From assembly GCF_001655055.1 (NCBI RefSeq), contig NZ_LXEW01000037.1:62001-126000 (forward strand): a stretch of 64,000 nucleotides of DNA, written 5' to 3'. How positions within the stretch are numbered: position 1 is the stretch's first letter; each line of letters begins with the position of its first letter. Below, in pieces: positions 1 to 7,877 of the stretch. The translations under genes were made by a program, and so were the position numbers. Under the pieces are notes generated by a model that had not been told where the DNA came from, did not search any database, and was given only the letters and a program-made list of their open reading frames with translations. This stretch comes from Providencia heimbachae ATCC 35613. Lineage in GTDB: Bacteria; Pseudomonadota; Gammaproteobacteria; Enterobacterales; Enterobacteriaceae.

Positions 1-732
1 GGCTTTGGTTATATTTATATGATGAAAGAAGGGCGAGGGCGCTCTGGTGATGGTGGAAGCGTACAGTTATCTAAATCACTCGATGATTGGTATTTTGAAA
101 TTAATGCGTTAGTGGAAGATGGAACCTCTCTATTTGATAGCGACACCTACCATGGTTATCAATTAGATAATAAGAAAAATGTCATTTATTTACGTCCTGT
201 TATCGCATGGCAGCCTAACGCTTTTAAAATTGCGGCAGCGATGGAATCGCAAGTTATTAATAATGCGTATGGCGGCGCTGTTGATGGTAAATGGCAGGAT
301 ATGTCGAAACGCAATGGTTATGGCATGACATTGGGTTGGAACACGCTAGAAAAAGATCCGGACAACGGTCTTCAGTTAACATTGAGTACCGCTTATTTAG
401 ATGCAACCTCGGAAAAAGATTTATCGGTTGGCGGTTACGGTTTATGGCGTAAGCTCCAGTTAGGGTATATTTTTGCCCATAATGATATCAAAGATTTTAA
501 TATCGATAATATTTCAGCTGACTCTAATTCAGTACTGAATAGGGTACCTGGCAAATATGATATCCACACGGTGTACACTTCCTATGAATTACCTAAGATT
601 TTAGACTTAGATAACTACAAAATTTATCTTGGTGCCTATTATTCAAGAATTAATGCTGATAACCAGAACATGGTAAGTGGTCACGATGATGATCGTTATG
701 GTTTTCGTGCTCGTTTTAAATATTTTTTCTAA
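1..732 (+). CDS. Outer-membrane porin, 3' part (N-terminus outside window)
   Basis: The reading frame is open from base 1, so the first Met at 19 is internal and the true start lies upstream. The 243 visible residues alternate polar and hydrophobic residues in beta-strand fashion, with many Tyr/Gly/Asn loops, and end in Phe-Phe after Arg-Phe-Lys-Tyr. A terminal aromatic is the usual signal for BAM-dependent outer-membrane barrels. Overall character fits the OprD/chitoporin-like substrate-specific porins, but the signal peptide and plug region are missing. A strong terminator follows directly, so it is not co-transcribed with dcuC. Family assignment is an inference from strand pattern and C-terminus. 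Confidence 0.6.
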   Translation, partial: GFGYIYMMKEGRGRSGDGGSVQLSKSLDDWYFEINALVEDGTSLFDSDTYHGYQLDNKKNVIYLRPVIAWQPNAFKIAAAMESQVINNAYGGAVDGKWQDMSKRNGYGMTLGWNTLEKDPDNGLQLTLSTAYLDATSEKDLSVGGYGLWRKLQLGYIFAHNDIKDFNIDNISADSNSVLNRVPGKYDIHTVYTSYELPKILDLDNYKIYLGAYYSRINADNQNMVSGHDDDRYGFRARFKYFF

Positions 733-747
733 AGATAAAAATAATTT

Positions 748-790
748 ATTTCCCCTAGTTTGCCGAGAAAACTGGGGGAAATGTTTTTTA
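748..790 (+). terminator. Rho-independent terminator after the porin
   Basis: A 14-bp stem (748-761 with 769-782, one G-T pair) closes a 7-nt loop and is followed by six T. Confidence 0.85.
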
Positions 791-949
791 TAAATATCGA
801 AAAAAGAATTATTATTTATTTTTCTTGTGTTTTTACTCATTTCTATATTAAAAAACATCTGCTGATATGATCGGCGTCAGTGAATTTTGCTTAACTATTA
901 GGCAGAGTGATTTTCTATAATGATAAAATGAGACAGGCAGGAGAAATAA

Positions 950-2308
950 ATGATTGAGCTCTTAATTGGCGTAATTGTCGCCTTTGGGGTTGGGCGCTAT
1001 ATCATAAAGGGCTACTCGGCAACGGGTGTGTTGATGACAGGGGGGATTCTACTTCTTATTATCACCGCAATAATGGGGAAAAATATTTTACCTGAATCTG
1101 TGAAAGCGACGGGGTGGCGCGTAACAGATATTTTAGAATACATAAAATTCCTATTAATGAGCCGAGGTGGTGACCTCGGAATGATGATCATGGTGTTATG
1201 TGGGTTTGCATCTTATATGACCCATATTGGTGCCAATGATGTGGTTGTTAAAATTGCATCAAAGCCACTGAAAATGATCAACTCTCCTTATATACTGATG
1301 GTTGCGGCATATATTATTGCTTGTTTGATGTCATTGGCTGTTTCATCTGCAACGGGTCTCGGTGTTTTGTTAATGGCAACGTTATTCCCTGTGATGGTGA
1401 ATGTCGGAATTAGCCGTGGCGCAGCAGCTGCTATCTGTGCATCACCCGCAGCAATTATTTTAGCGCCAACATCTGGGGACGTTATTTTAGCGGCGCAAGC
1501 GGCTGAAATGCCATTGATTGATTTTGCGTTTAAAACCACATTACCAATTTCCATTGCCGCGATTGTTGCTATGTCTATCGCTCATTTCTTTTGGCAGCGT
1601 TATCTTGATAAGAAAGAAAACGTTAAAACTGAGATGCTTGATGTCAACGAAATCAAAACCCATGCGCCTTCGTTTTATGCGGTCTTACCCTTCACACCAA
1701 TTATTGGTGTATTAGTATTTGATGGTAAATGGGCACCAGAACTGCATATAGTCACTATTATTGTTGGTTGTATTATATTAGCTGCACTGATTGAGTTTGC
1801 TCGTAGCTTCAGTGCCAAGCATGTGTATGGCGGGTTAGAGGTTTGCTATAGAGGTATGGCCGACGCATTTGCAACTGTCGTGATGCTTTTGGTCGCAGCC
1901 GGTGTATTTGCGCAAGGTTTAAGTACTATTGGCTTTATTAGTGGGCTGATTGACCTTGCCCAGTCATTTGGCTCTGGCGCGATTGTGATGATGATTGCAT
2001 TAGTTATTATTACAATGTTAGCCGCGATGACAACGGGCTCAGGGAATGCGCCTTTTTATGCCTTTGTTGAGTTAATTCCGCATCTGGCGAAACAGATGGG
2101 CGTAAATCCAGCCTATTTAGTGATCCCGATGCTACAAGCTTCTAACTTAGGGCGTACATTATCACCTGTTTCTGGCGTCGTTGTCGCAGTCTCTGGGATG
2201 GCAAAAATCTCGCCTTTTGAAGTGGTAAAAAGAACGTCAGTTCCGGTATTGGTAGGGTTGGTTGTGGTTGTTATTGCAACGGAGATCCTCGTACCAATTT
2301 ATCTCTAA
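950..2308 (+). CDS. dcuC: Anaerobic C4-dicarboxylate transporter DcuC
   Basis: This 452-residue polytopic inner-membrane protein follows E. coli DcuC (about 461 residues) almost throughout. Shared blocks include RYIIKGYSATGVL near residue 20, LLMSRGGDLGMMIM near 70, and AVSSATGLGVLLMATLFPV plus ASPAAIILAPTSGD near 130-185. DcuC exports succinate during fumarate respiration or fermentation and can also take up or exchange C4-dicarboxylates. An AGGAG-like site lies 5-10 nt before the ATG. It has its own terminator and no operon partner. Fumarate produced by the catabolic locus further right could be respired anaerobically, but no link is visible. Confidence 0.95.
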   Translation: MIELLIGVIVAFGVGRYIIKGYSATGVLMTGGILLLIITAIMGKNILPESVKATGWRVTDILEYIKFLLMSRGGDLGMMIMVLCGFASYMTHIGANDVVVKIASKPLKMINSPYILMVAAYIIACLMSLAVSSATGLGVLLMATLFPVMVNVGISRGAAAAICASPAAIILAPTSGDVILAAQAAEMPLIDFAFKTTLPISIAAIVAMSIAHFFWQRYLDKKENVKTEMLDVNEIKTHAPSFYAVLPFTPIIGVLVFDGKWAPELHIVTIIVGCIILAALIEFARSFSAKHVYGGLEVCYRGMADAFATVVMLLVAAGVFAQGLSTIGFISGLIDLAQSFGSGAIVMMIALVIITMLAAMTTGSGNAPFYAFVELIPHLAKQMGVNPAYLVIPMLQASNLGRTLSPVSGVVVAVSGMAKISPFEVVKRTSVPVLVGLVVVVIATEILVPIYL

Positions 2309-2328
2309 TGAATTGGTATTAAAGACAG

Positions 2329-2362
2329 AAATGGCTAGGATTTTTCTAGCCATTTTTTATTA
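2329..2362 (+). terminator. Rho-independent terminator after dcuC
   Basis: A perfect 10-bp stem (2329-2338 with 2346-2355), a 7-nt loop and a T tract. Confidence 0.85.
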
Positions 2363-2585
2363 TTTTATAGAGTATTAAAAATCGAATTAACTCCTTAAAT
2401 GAAATTTCACCCTATTTTATTGCTGTTTTTTTAAGCTAACCCTGAATATTTACCTGCTTAATTAATAAAATGTTATCGATTTCACCTTATTAATGAGATC
2501 TACACCAAAAAGCGTAACAAAATTCTAAATTAAGCCTAGGTAAGCACCTCAATTTCGGGCAAAATCCGCTCATCTTTTTAAAATA

Positions 2586-3869
2586 ATGTTAAATGATGAA
2601 AACAACACGATGAGCACAATTGAAAAAACACTAAATGCAGTAGATAAGCCCGCTAATAAATGGACTTATAAGGATTTTACTTGGGTATTATCGTTATTTG
2701 GCACAGCTGTAGGCGCGGGAGTCCTCTTTTTACCTATAAAAGCGGGTGCGGGTGGTTTTTGGCCTCTGGTGATATTGGCATTATTAGCAACTCCGATGAT
2801 TTGGCTAGCGCATAAAGGGCTAGCACGTTTTGTCTTATCTTCTAAAAATCCTAATGCTGACATTACCGATACGGTTGAAGAACACTTTGGTAAAGTTGGT
2901 GCAAACATCATTACTTTTGCCTACTTCTTTGCCATTTACCCAATTGTCTTAATTTACGGAGTTGGGATCACCAATACTGTCGATTCATTCCTCGTTAACC
3001 AAATTGGTATGGCGCAAATTCCACGTTGGTTATTGTCGGGTGTTTTAATTGCGGCGATGACTGCAGGGGTTGTTTTTGGCAGAGACTTAATGCTGAAACT
3101 GACTTCTTTAATGGTGTATCCATTAGTCTTAATTTTATTAGCCTTATCTTTATATTTAATCCCTGAGTGGAATACTTCGATGTTAGAAGTTGCACCTGAT
3201 TGGGGGTCGTTGCCTACGGTTGTTTGGATGGCAATTCCATTAATTGTATTTTCTTTTAATCACTGCCCAATCATCAGTCAATTCACTAAAGATCAGCGCC
3301 AACAATTTGGTGATAAAGCGATTATCAAAACGGATATGATAACCGGTGGTGCAGCGCTGATGCTGACTGGTTTTGTGATGTTTTTTGTATTTTCAGTGGT
3401 TTTATCTTTAAATCCCGCTGAACTTGAAATTGCGAAACAAGAAAATATTAGTGTGTTATCGCACATTGCAAATATTAATCCTTCACCCATTATTTCTTAT
3501 CTAGGTCCTATCGTGGCATTTGCCGCAATCGTTTCAAGTTACTTTGGTCACTTCCTCGGTGCTCATGAAGGTCTTGTTGGTTTGATTAAATCGCGTTCTT
3601 CTTTCTCGGTGAAGAAAATTGAAACAGCATCAATGTTGTTTATTGTTCTGACTACGTGGATTGTGACTATTCGTAATCCAAGTATTTTAGGGATGATTGA
3701 AACGATGGGCGCACCAATGATTGCGGCTATCCTATTTATCCTACCTGTGGTTGCAATGCGTATCGTGCCTGCAATGAAAAAATTCAGTACCTCAACCGTT
3801 GCTCAAGCTTTCACCTTTATTTGTGGGCTCGCTTCAATTACATCAGTTATTTACGGCGCATTTTTATAA
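2586..3869 (+). CDS. HAAAP-family serine/threonine permease (SdaC-like)
   Basis: This 427-residue inner-membrane protein has about 11 hydrophobic segments. It matches the hydroxy/aromatic amino-acid permease family, closest to E. coli SdaC/TdcC. Diagnostic blocks are GTAVGAGVLFLPI near residue 37, DITDTVEEHFG near 92, YFFAIYP near 112, GITNTVDSF, FSFNHCPIISQF near 220, and NPSILGMIETMG near 365. SdaC performs proton-coupled serine uptake. Paralogues (YhaO/DlsT, YhjV) share the fold, so the substrate is not certain. No good ribosome-binding site precedes either the ATG at 2586 or the one at 2610; the shorter form (MSTIEK start) is equally plausible. It is transcribed alone and ends at a strong terminator. 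Confidence 0.82.
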   Translation: MLNDENNTMSTIEKTLNAVDKPANKWTYKDFTWVLSLFGTAVGAGVLFLPIKAGAGGFWPLVILALLATPMIWLAHKGLARFVLSSKNPNADITDTVEEHFGKVGANIITFAYFFAIYPIVLIYGVGITNTVDSFLVNQIGMAQIPRWLLSGVLIAAMTAGVVFGRDLMLKLTSLMVYPLVLILLALSLYLIPEWNTSMLEVAPDWGSLPTVVWMAIPLIVFSFNHCPIISQFTKDQRQQFGDKAIIKTDMITGGAALMLTGFVMFFVFSVVLSLNPAELEIAKQENISVLSHIANINPSPIISYLGPIVAFAAIVSSYFGHFLGAHEGLVGLIKSRSSFSVKKIETASMLFIVLTTWIVTIRNPSILGMIETMGAPMIAAILFILPVVAMRIVPAMKKFSTSTVAQAFTFICGLASITSVIYGAFL

Positions 3870-3894
3870 TAATATTAAAGTATTATCGTTCGTA

Positions 3895-3936
3895 AAACCC
3901 ACGCTGTTGTCTTATGCGACAGCGTGGGTTTTTTTA
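3895..3936 (+). terminator. Rho-independent terminator after the permease
   Basis: A 13-bp GC-rich stem (3895-3907 with about 3919-3931) followed by a T run. Confidence 0.88.
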
Positions 3937-4006
3937 TAGCAATAGGTGATAACTTATACAAAAATACAGAAGACCATTGCTAAGTACAGTAATGTGAGTG
4001 GTGATC

Positions 4007-4133
4007 ATACCCGTCATCCTTCAAGTTGCAGGGTTGTTGACTACGTTCAGCTAGCTGAGTCACAGAGTTTATCTATGCTCCCCCGCCTATCTTCGCTTAT
4101 CGCCTACCTGCAACTCGAATTATTTTGGGTATA
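4007..4133. repeat. Palindromic intergenic repeat, copy A
   Basis: An imperfect palindrome of about 127 bp. The ends begin ATACCC and contain AGTTGCAGG in inverted orientation. It belongs to the same family as copies at 20050, 31361 and 48692. A 62-codon open frame across it is a by-product of the repeat and is not annotated as a gene. It looks like a non-autonomous, MITE-like enteric repeat. Confidence 0.75.
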
Positions 4134-4287
4134 GTATGTTTAATTAAGCCAGATGAAATAATTTCAAGTTAAGATAGTTGTTTGAAAAATAGTCTTAGGT
4201 AATATCTATTGATATAACAGTCACGTAACAAATAAATGGTCACCTAATCTGGCAGTCCGTTTTAGTGCGTCATAACAAGGATAACAA

Positions 4288-5562
4288 ATGAAATTAGAAA
4301 CATTATCGATTCACGCAGGCTACTCTCCAGACCCAACAACAAAATCCGTGGCAGTACCGATTTACCAGACAACCTCTTACGCGTTTGACGATACCCAACA
4401 TGGCGCTGATTTGTTTGATTTGAAAGTTGCTGGAAATATTTATACTCGTATTATGAACCCGACCAATGATGTGTTGGAGCAACGCGTTGCTGCTTTAGAA
4501 GGTGGTATTGCAGGGCTTGCGGTTGCATCAGGTATGGCGGCAATCACGTATGCCATTCAAACCGTTGCTCAAGCAGGGGATAATATTGTTTCTGTGGCTA
4601 AGTTGTACGGTGGAACCTATAACTTACTTGCCCATGCTTTGCCTCGTTTAGGCATTGAAACGCGTTTTGCCGAGCATGATGATATCGCTGCATTAGAAGC
4701 ATTAATTGATGATAAAACGCGCGCTGTATTTTGTGAAACTATCTCGAACCCCGCCGGTTTTATCGTTGATATAGCGGCATTAGCTGAAGCCGCTCATCGC
4801 CATGGCGTACCATTAATTGTTGATAATACGGTAGCTACACCTTACCTATGCCGTCCATTTGAGCATGGGGCTGATATTGTGGTGCATTCATTGACTAAAT
4901 ATATTGGTGGGCATGGAACATCGCTGGGTGGCATGGTCATTGATTCAGGTAAATTTCCGTGGGCACAGTACCCAGACCGTTATTCATTGTTGATTGAGCC
5001 TGATATCGCTTATCACGGTGTCAGTTATACCGAACACTTTGGTGCAGCAGCTTTTATTGCACGTTGCCGTGTCGCCCCGCTGCGTGGAACGGGTGCGGCA
5101 TTGTCCCCATTTAATTCATTTTTAATTCTTCAAGGCTTAGAAACATTAGCATTAAGAATGGAACGCCATACAGAAAATGCGTTAAAAGTGGCTAATTATT
5201 TGGAGAAACATCCACAGGTTGAATGGGTTAAATATGCGGGACTTGCCAGCAGTCCAGAACACGCATTAGCGCAAAAATATATGGGCGGCAAGCCTGCAGG
5301 GATCTTGTCGTTTGGTATCAAAGGTGGTCAAGAAGCCGGCGCACATTTTATTGATGCGCTAAAACTTATTGTGCGATTAGTTAATATTGGCGATGCTAAA
5401 TCGTTGGCGTGCCACCCTGCATCGACAACACATCGTCAATTAAATGATGCGGAATTAGCGCAAGCCGGTGTATCACGGGATATGATCCGCTTATCAATTG
5501 GTATTGAACATATTGATGATATTTTAGCCGATCTTGAACAAGCGCTGAATGCAGCGAAATAA
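4288..5562 (+). CDS. metY: O-acetylhomoserine sulfhydrylase (PLP, Cys/Met metabolism family)
   Basis: At 424 residues this belongs to the Cys/Met-metabolism PLP enzymes and has the length of O-acetylhomoserine aminocarboxypropyltransferases. The motif SLTKYIGGHG places the Schiff-base lysine at K204. Other marks are YTRIMNPTNDVLEQR near 52 (phosphate/PLP contacts) and the C-terminal CHPASTTHRQ near 400. The expected reaction is O-acetylhomoserine plus sulfide to homocysteine plus acetate in the cytosol. O-acetylserine use or a lyase activity cannot be excluded by sequence. Enteric bacteria usually make homocysteine from O-succinylhomoserine, so this is an accessory route. The gene is monocistronic, with an AAGGATAA site before the ATG. 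Confidence 0.85.
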   Translation: MKLETLSIHAGYSPDPTTKSVAVPIYQTTSYAFDDTQHGADLFDLKVAGNIYTRIMNPTNDVLEQRVAALEGGIAGLAVASGMAAITYAIQTVAQAGDNIVSVAKLYGGTYNLLAHALPRLGIETRFAEHDDIAALEALIDDKTRAVFCETISNPAGFIVDIAALAEAAHRHGVPLIVDNTVATPYLCRPFEHGADIVVHSLTKYIGGHGTSLGGMVIDSGKFPWAQYPDRYSLLIEPDIAYHGVSYTEHFGAAAFIARCRVAPLRGTGAALSPFNSFLILQGLETLALRMERHTENALKVANYLEKHPQVEWVKYAGLASSPEHALAQKYMGGKPAGILSFGIKGGQEAGAHFIDALKLIVRLVNIGDAKSLACHPASTTHRQLNDAELAQAGVSRDMIRLSIGIEHIDDILADLEQALNAAK

Positions 5563-5605
5563 TTAAGATAGATTTGGTTGTTTTTTAAGCTGGAAACCCA
5601 AAACT

Positions 5606-5649
5606 AAAGCTATTATCGGTCTATTTTATCGCCGTTAATAGCTTTTTAA
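5606..5649 (+). terminator. Rho-independent terminator after metY
   Basis: Outer stem 5606-5615 with 5636-5645, an inner TCGG/CCGT-type pairing, then a T tract. Confidence 0.7.
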
Positions 5650-5858
5650 TTGCTGATATCCTGACTGGCGAGCTTTAATTTTAATTCTTAAAATTAAAAA
5701 TGATTAATTATTTATTACATGCCGTTAGAAAAGGGGGTTTTCGCTGAACTAATAGTTTAACCTTGAGTCTTACGTCTTATCTTTATTGTATAAAATTAAT
5801 ATAATCTTCATTTATTGATTGTTTATATAAAGCAATGTTCTGAGCGTTAATTTTGATT

Positions 5859-5892
5859 TGTTTATCGCAGGTTTAGCCAAGCCAATGATAAT
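5859..5892 (+). promoter_or_regulatory. PhoP box and -10 of arnT
   Basis: TGTTTA (5859-5864), 5 nt, GGTTTA (5870-5875) fits the PhoP consensus (T/G)GTTTA-N5-(T/G)GTTTA exactly. GATAAT (5887-5892) lies 11 bp downstream, the spacing at which PhoP replaces a -35 element. The predicted transcription start is near 5899, some 80 nt before arnT. The rest of the 416-bp gap before arnT, apart from the metY terminator, is AT-rich with no recognisable gene. Confidence 0.72.
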
Positions 5893-5978
5893 AGTCATAA
5901 TAGAAAAATGATGAATGCAGGTCATAAGTTAAAAGCGACTAATTATTAAATATTCATAACAAGAATGGTTGAGATAAG

Positions 5979-7622
5979 ATGATGATGGCAAATAATAAAA
6001 TTGCCTACCTTAAGTGGTGTCTGTTATTTGGTTTTGTATTACTAACCTATTTTTTACCTTTAAATGGGCGACTATTGTGGCAGCCTGATGAGCTGCGTTA
6101 TGCTGAAATCAGCCGTGAATTAGTGCGTAGTTATAATTGGAGTGTGCCTGAACTACTGGATATACGCTATTTTGAAAAACCCATTTTTGGCTATTGGGTG
6201 GGGGCGGTATTCCAAATGTTATTCGGTGAAAATAATGTTTCTGTACGGCTTGGTGCAGTATTCAGTACATTATTAAGCGGTTTTTTTGTTTATCTTAGTG
6301 CTAAATTGGCATGGAAAAAAGAAAGTATCGCGTTCAATGCGACTTTTATCTATCTATCAATGTTAATGGTTTTTACCATTGGTACCTACAATATTCTTGA
6401 TCCGATTGTGACTGCATTTATTACGATGATTATCTTCTTTTTTCAATGGGGATTAACAACCACTTCGTTTAGTCATAAATTGATTGCATTTATCTTTATC
6501 GGAGTTGCCTGCGGCTTTGGTGTACTTACTAAAGGTTTCATCGTGTTAGCTTTACCGACGTTAGTCTGTGCAACCGCTGCAATTTATTTTAAACAGTTTA
6601 AAGAAATCTTCTTTTTTTCATTCGTTGCTATTTTTACGGCTTTTCTTATTTGTTTACCTTGGGCTTTTGTTATTGCGAGCCGAGAGCCTGATTATTGGAA
6701 TTATTTTTTCTGGGTTGAGCATGTTCAGCGCTTTATGTCAGATGATGCGCAAAACAAATCACCAATTTGGTTTTATGTGCCGATCCTATTAGCTGCGCTT
6801 ATTCCTTGGTTAGGGTATTTCTTTGCCTCGATGGTTAATGCATGGCGAGAAAAGGGCATCTATCTCTACTTTCTTCTTTGGTTTCTCATTCCGTTCCTCT
6901 TTTTCAGCATCACAAAAGGGAAGCTACTGACTTATATTCTACCCTGTATCGCGCCAATTGCGATCTTGCTTGCCGCTTATATTGATAAGGCATTGATAGG
7001 GAATAAAGTTGGCGCTATCCGTCTTAATTCACTGATTAACCTACTTATTGGGCTATTAGCCGCAGGTGTAATTATTGCTTCGCCTTATTTTCCAAAAATA
7101 AATGTCTATCAAATGGATGAGGCCAACAAACTCTGGCTAGCCGCGGGCGCATTTATTTTTTGGGCTTTGGTTGCTTTAGTTTCATTTAGGCGGGATCTTT
7201 GGTATTTAGCTGCTGCGTGTACCCTAGTGTTAAGTTTAAGCATTGGCCATGTTATACCCAAATATATTGAGAGTAATAATACTCCGCAAAATGTTATCGC
7301 CAAATACCAAGATCAACTAGCAGATAGGGCTGTATTACTTACAAATAATGTTGGGATTGGCACATCCCTAGCGTGGGTATTAAAACGTAGCGATATTACA
7401 ATGCTTCACCAAACGGGTGAGTTGGGCTACGGGTTGAAGTACCCGGATGCGGCGAATCGTTTTTATCGCTTAGACCAGCTACCTGAGTTACTAAAAGAAC
7501 ATCATTATCGTAATGTTGCAGTCGTGGTCACCCGCTCACAATATACTGTACTGGATGCCTTACCGGGAAATCCGATTATTATCAAAGAAGGTAATTTGGT
7601 ATTTGCGTTCTACGAAGGGTAA
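5979..7622 (+). CDS. arnT: Lipid A 4-amino-4-deoxy-L-arabinose transferase ArnT
   Basis: This 547-residue GT-C glycosyltransferase moves L-Ara4N from undecaprenyl phosphate to lipid A on the periplasmic face of the inner membrane, giving resistance to polymyxin and cationic peptides. It aligns with E. coli ArnT (550 residues) along its length. The first periplasmic loop has LLWQPDELRYAEISRE (catalytic-type Asp37), followed by RYFEKPIFGYW, GVLTKGF, WVEHVQRF and TKGKLLTYILPC. About 12 hydrophobic segments precede a soluble C-terminal domain. The start could be any of three consecutive ATGs (5979, 5982, 5985). The gene stands alone, away from any arnBCAD genes in the window, and has a PhoP box upstream. 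Confidence 0.93.
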   Translation: MMMANNKIAYLKWCLLFGFVLLTYFLPLNGRLLWQPDELRYAEISRELVRSYNWSVPELLDIRYFEKPIFGYWVGAVFQMLFGENNVSVRLGAVFSTLLSGFFVYLSAKLAWKKESIAFNATFIYLSMLMVFTIGTYNILDPIVTAFITMIIFFFQWGLTTTSFSHKLIAFIFIGVACGFGVLTKGFIVLALPTLVCATAAIYFKQFKEIFFFSFVAIFTAFLICLPWAFVIASREPDYWNYFFWVEHVQRFMSDDAQNKSPIWFYVPILLAALIPWLGYFFASMVNAWREKGIYLYFLLWFLIPFLFFSITKGKLLTYILPCIAPIAILLAAYIDKALIGNKVGAIRLNSLINLLIGLLAAGVIIASPYFPKINVYQMDEANKLWLAAGAFIFWALVALVSFRRDLWYLAAACTLVLSLSIGHVIPKYIESNNTPQNVIAKYQDQLADRAVLLTNNVGIGTSLAWVLKRSDITMLHQTGELGYGLKYPDAANRFYRLDQLPELLKEHHYRNVAVVVTRSQYTVLDALPGNPIIIKEGNLVFAFYEG

Positions 7623-7623
7623 T

Positions 7624-7679
7624 AAATAACCGCATAACAATGGATTACCTGAATAGGTTATCTGTTATGCGGTTTATTT
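7624..7679. terminator. Bidirectional terminator-like hairpin between convergent genes
   Basis: A near-perfect 16-bp stem (AAATAA-CCGCATAACA with its complement, one bulge) lies between arnT and the convergent efflux operon. A/T-rich flanks allow termination in either direction. Confidence 0.6.
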
Positions 7680-7700
7680 AAGCTTAGTGAGAAAGCCGCG

Positions 7701-7877
7701 TTATCTTACTGTTTTATGGTATAAGTTCACATCATTTGTGGTATTTGCTTTTTTTGTAGATGGGGTGATCCCATGATAAATCATTAGCATCGCCATACTG
7801 TTACTCTTTACGTTAACGTTAATTTCATTCATCACATGGCTATTTTTTTGATGACGAGGGGTTAATGTATTTCTCAT
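7701..7877 (-). CDS. Small 58-residue ORF coupled to the RND pump gene
   Basis: An ATG at 7877 overlaps the pump stop codon as ATGA. A GAGGAG ribosome-binding site lies within the last pump codons, about 10 nt upstream. The frame runs 58 codons to a TAA. The product starts MRNTLTPRHQ, is basic and hydrophilic, and has no convincing membrane segment. I do not recognise it. Support is the overlap and the binding site, which are typical of translational coupling; codon use alone does not prove coding. It is below the usual length cut-off for automatic calls. Confidence 0.45.
   Translation of the reverse strand: MRNTLTPRHQKNSHVMNEINVNVKSNSMAMLMIYHGITPSTKKANTTNDVNLYHKTVR

Noticed and set aside
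3946-4134. 62-codon ORF downstream of the permease
   Set aside because: It runs through the palindromic repeat copy A and has no ribosome-binding site or recognisable domain.
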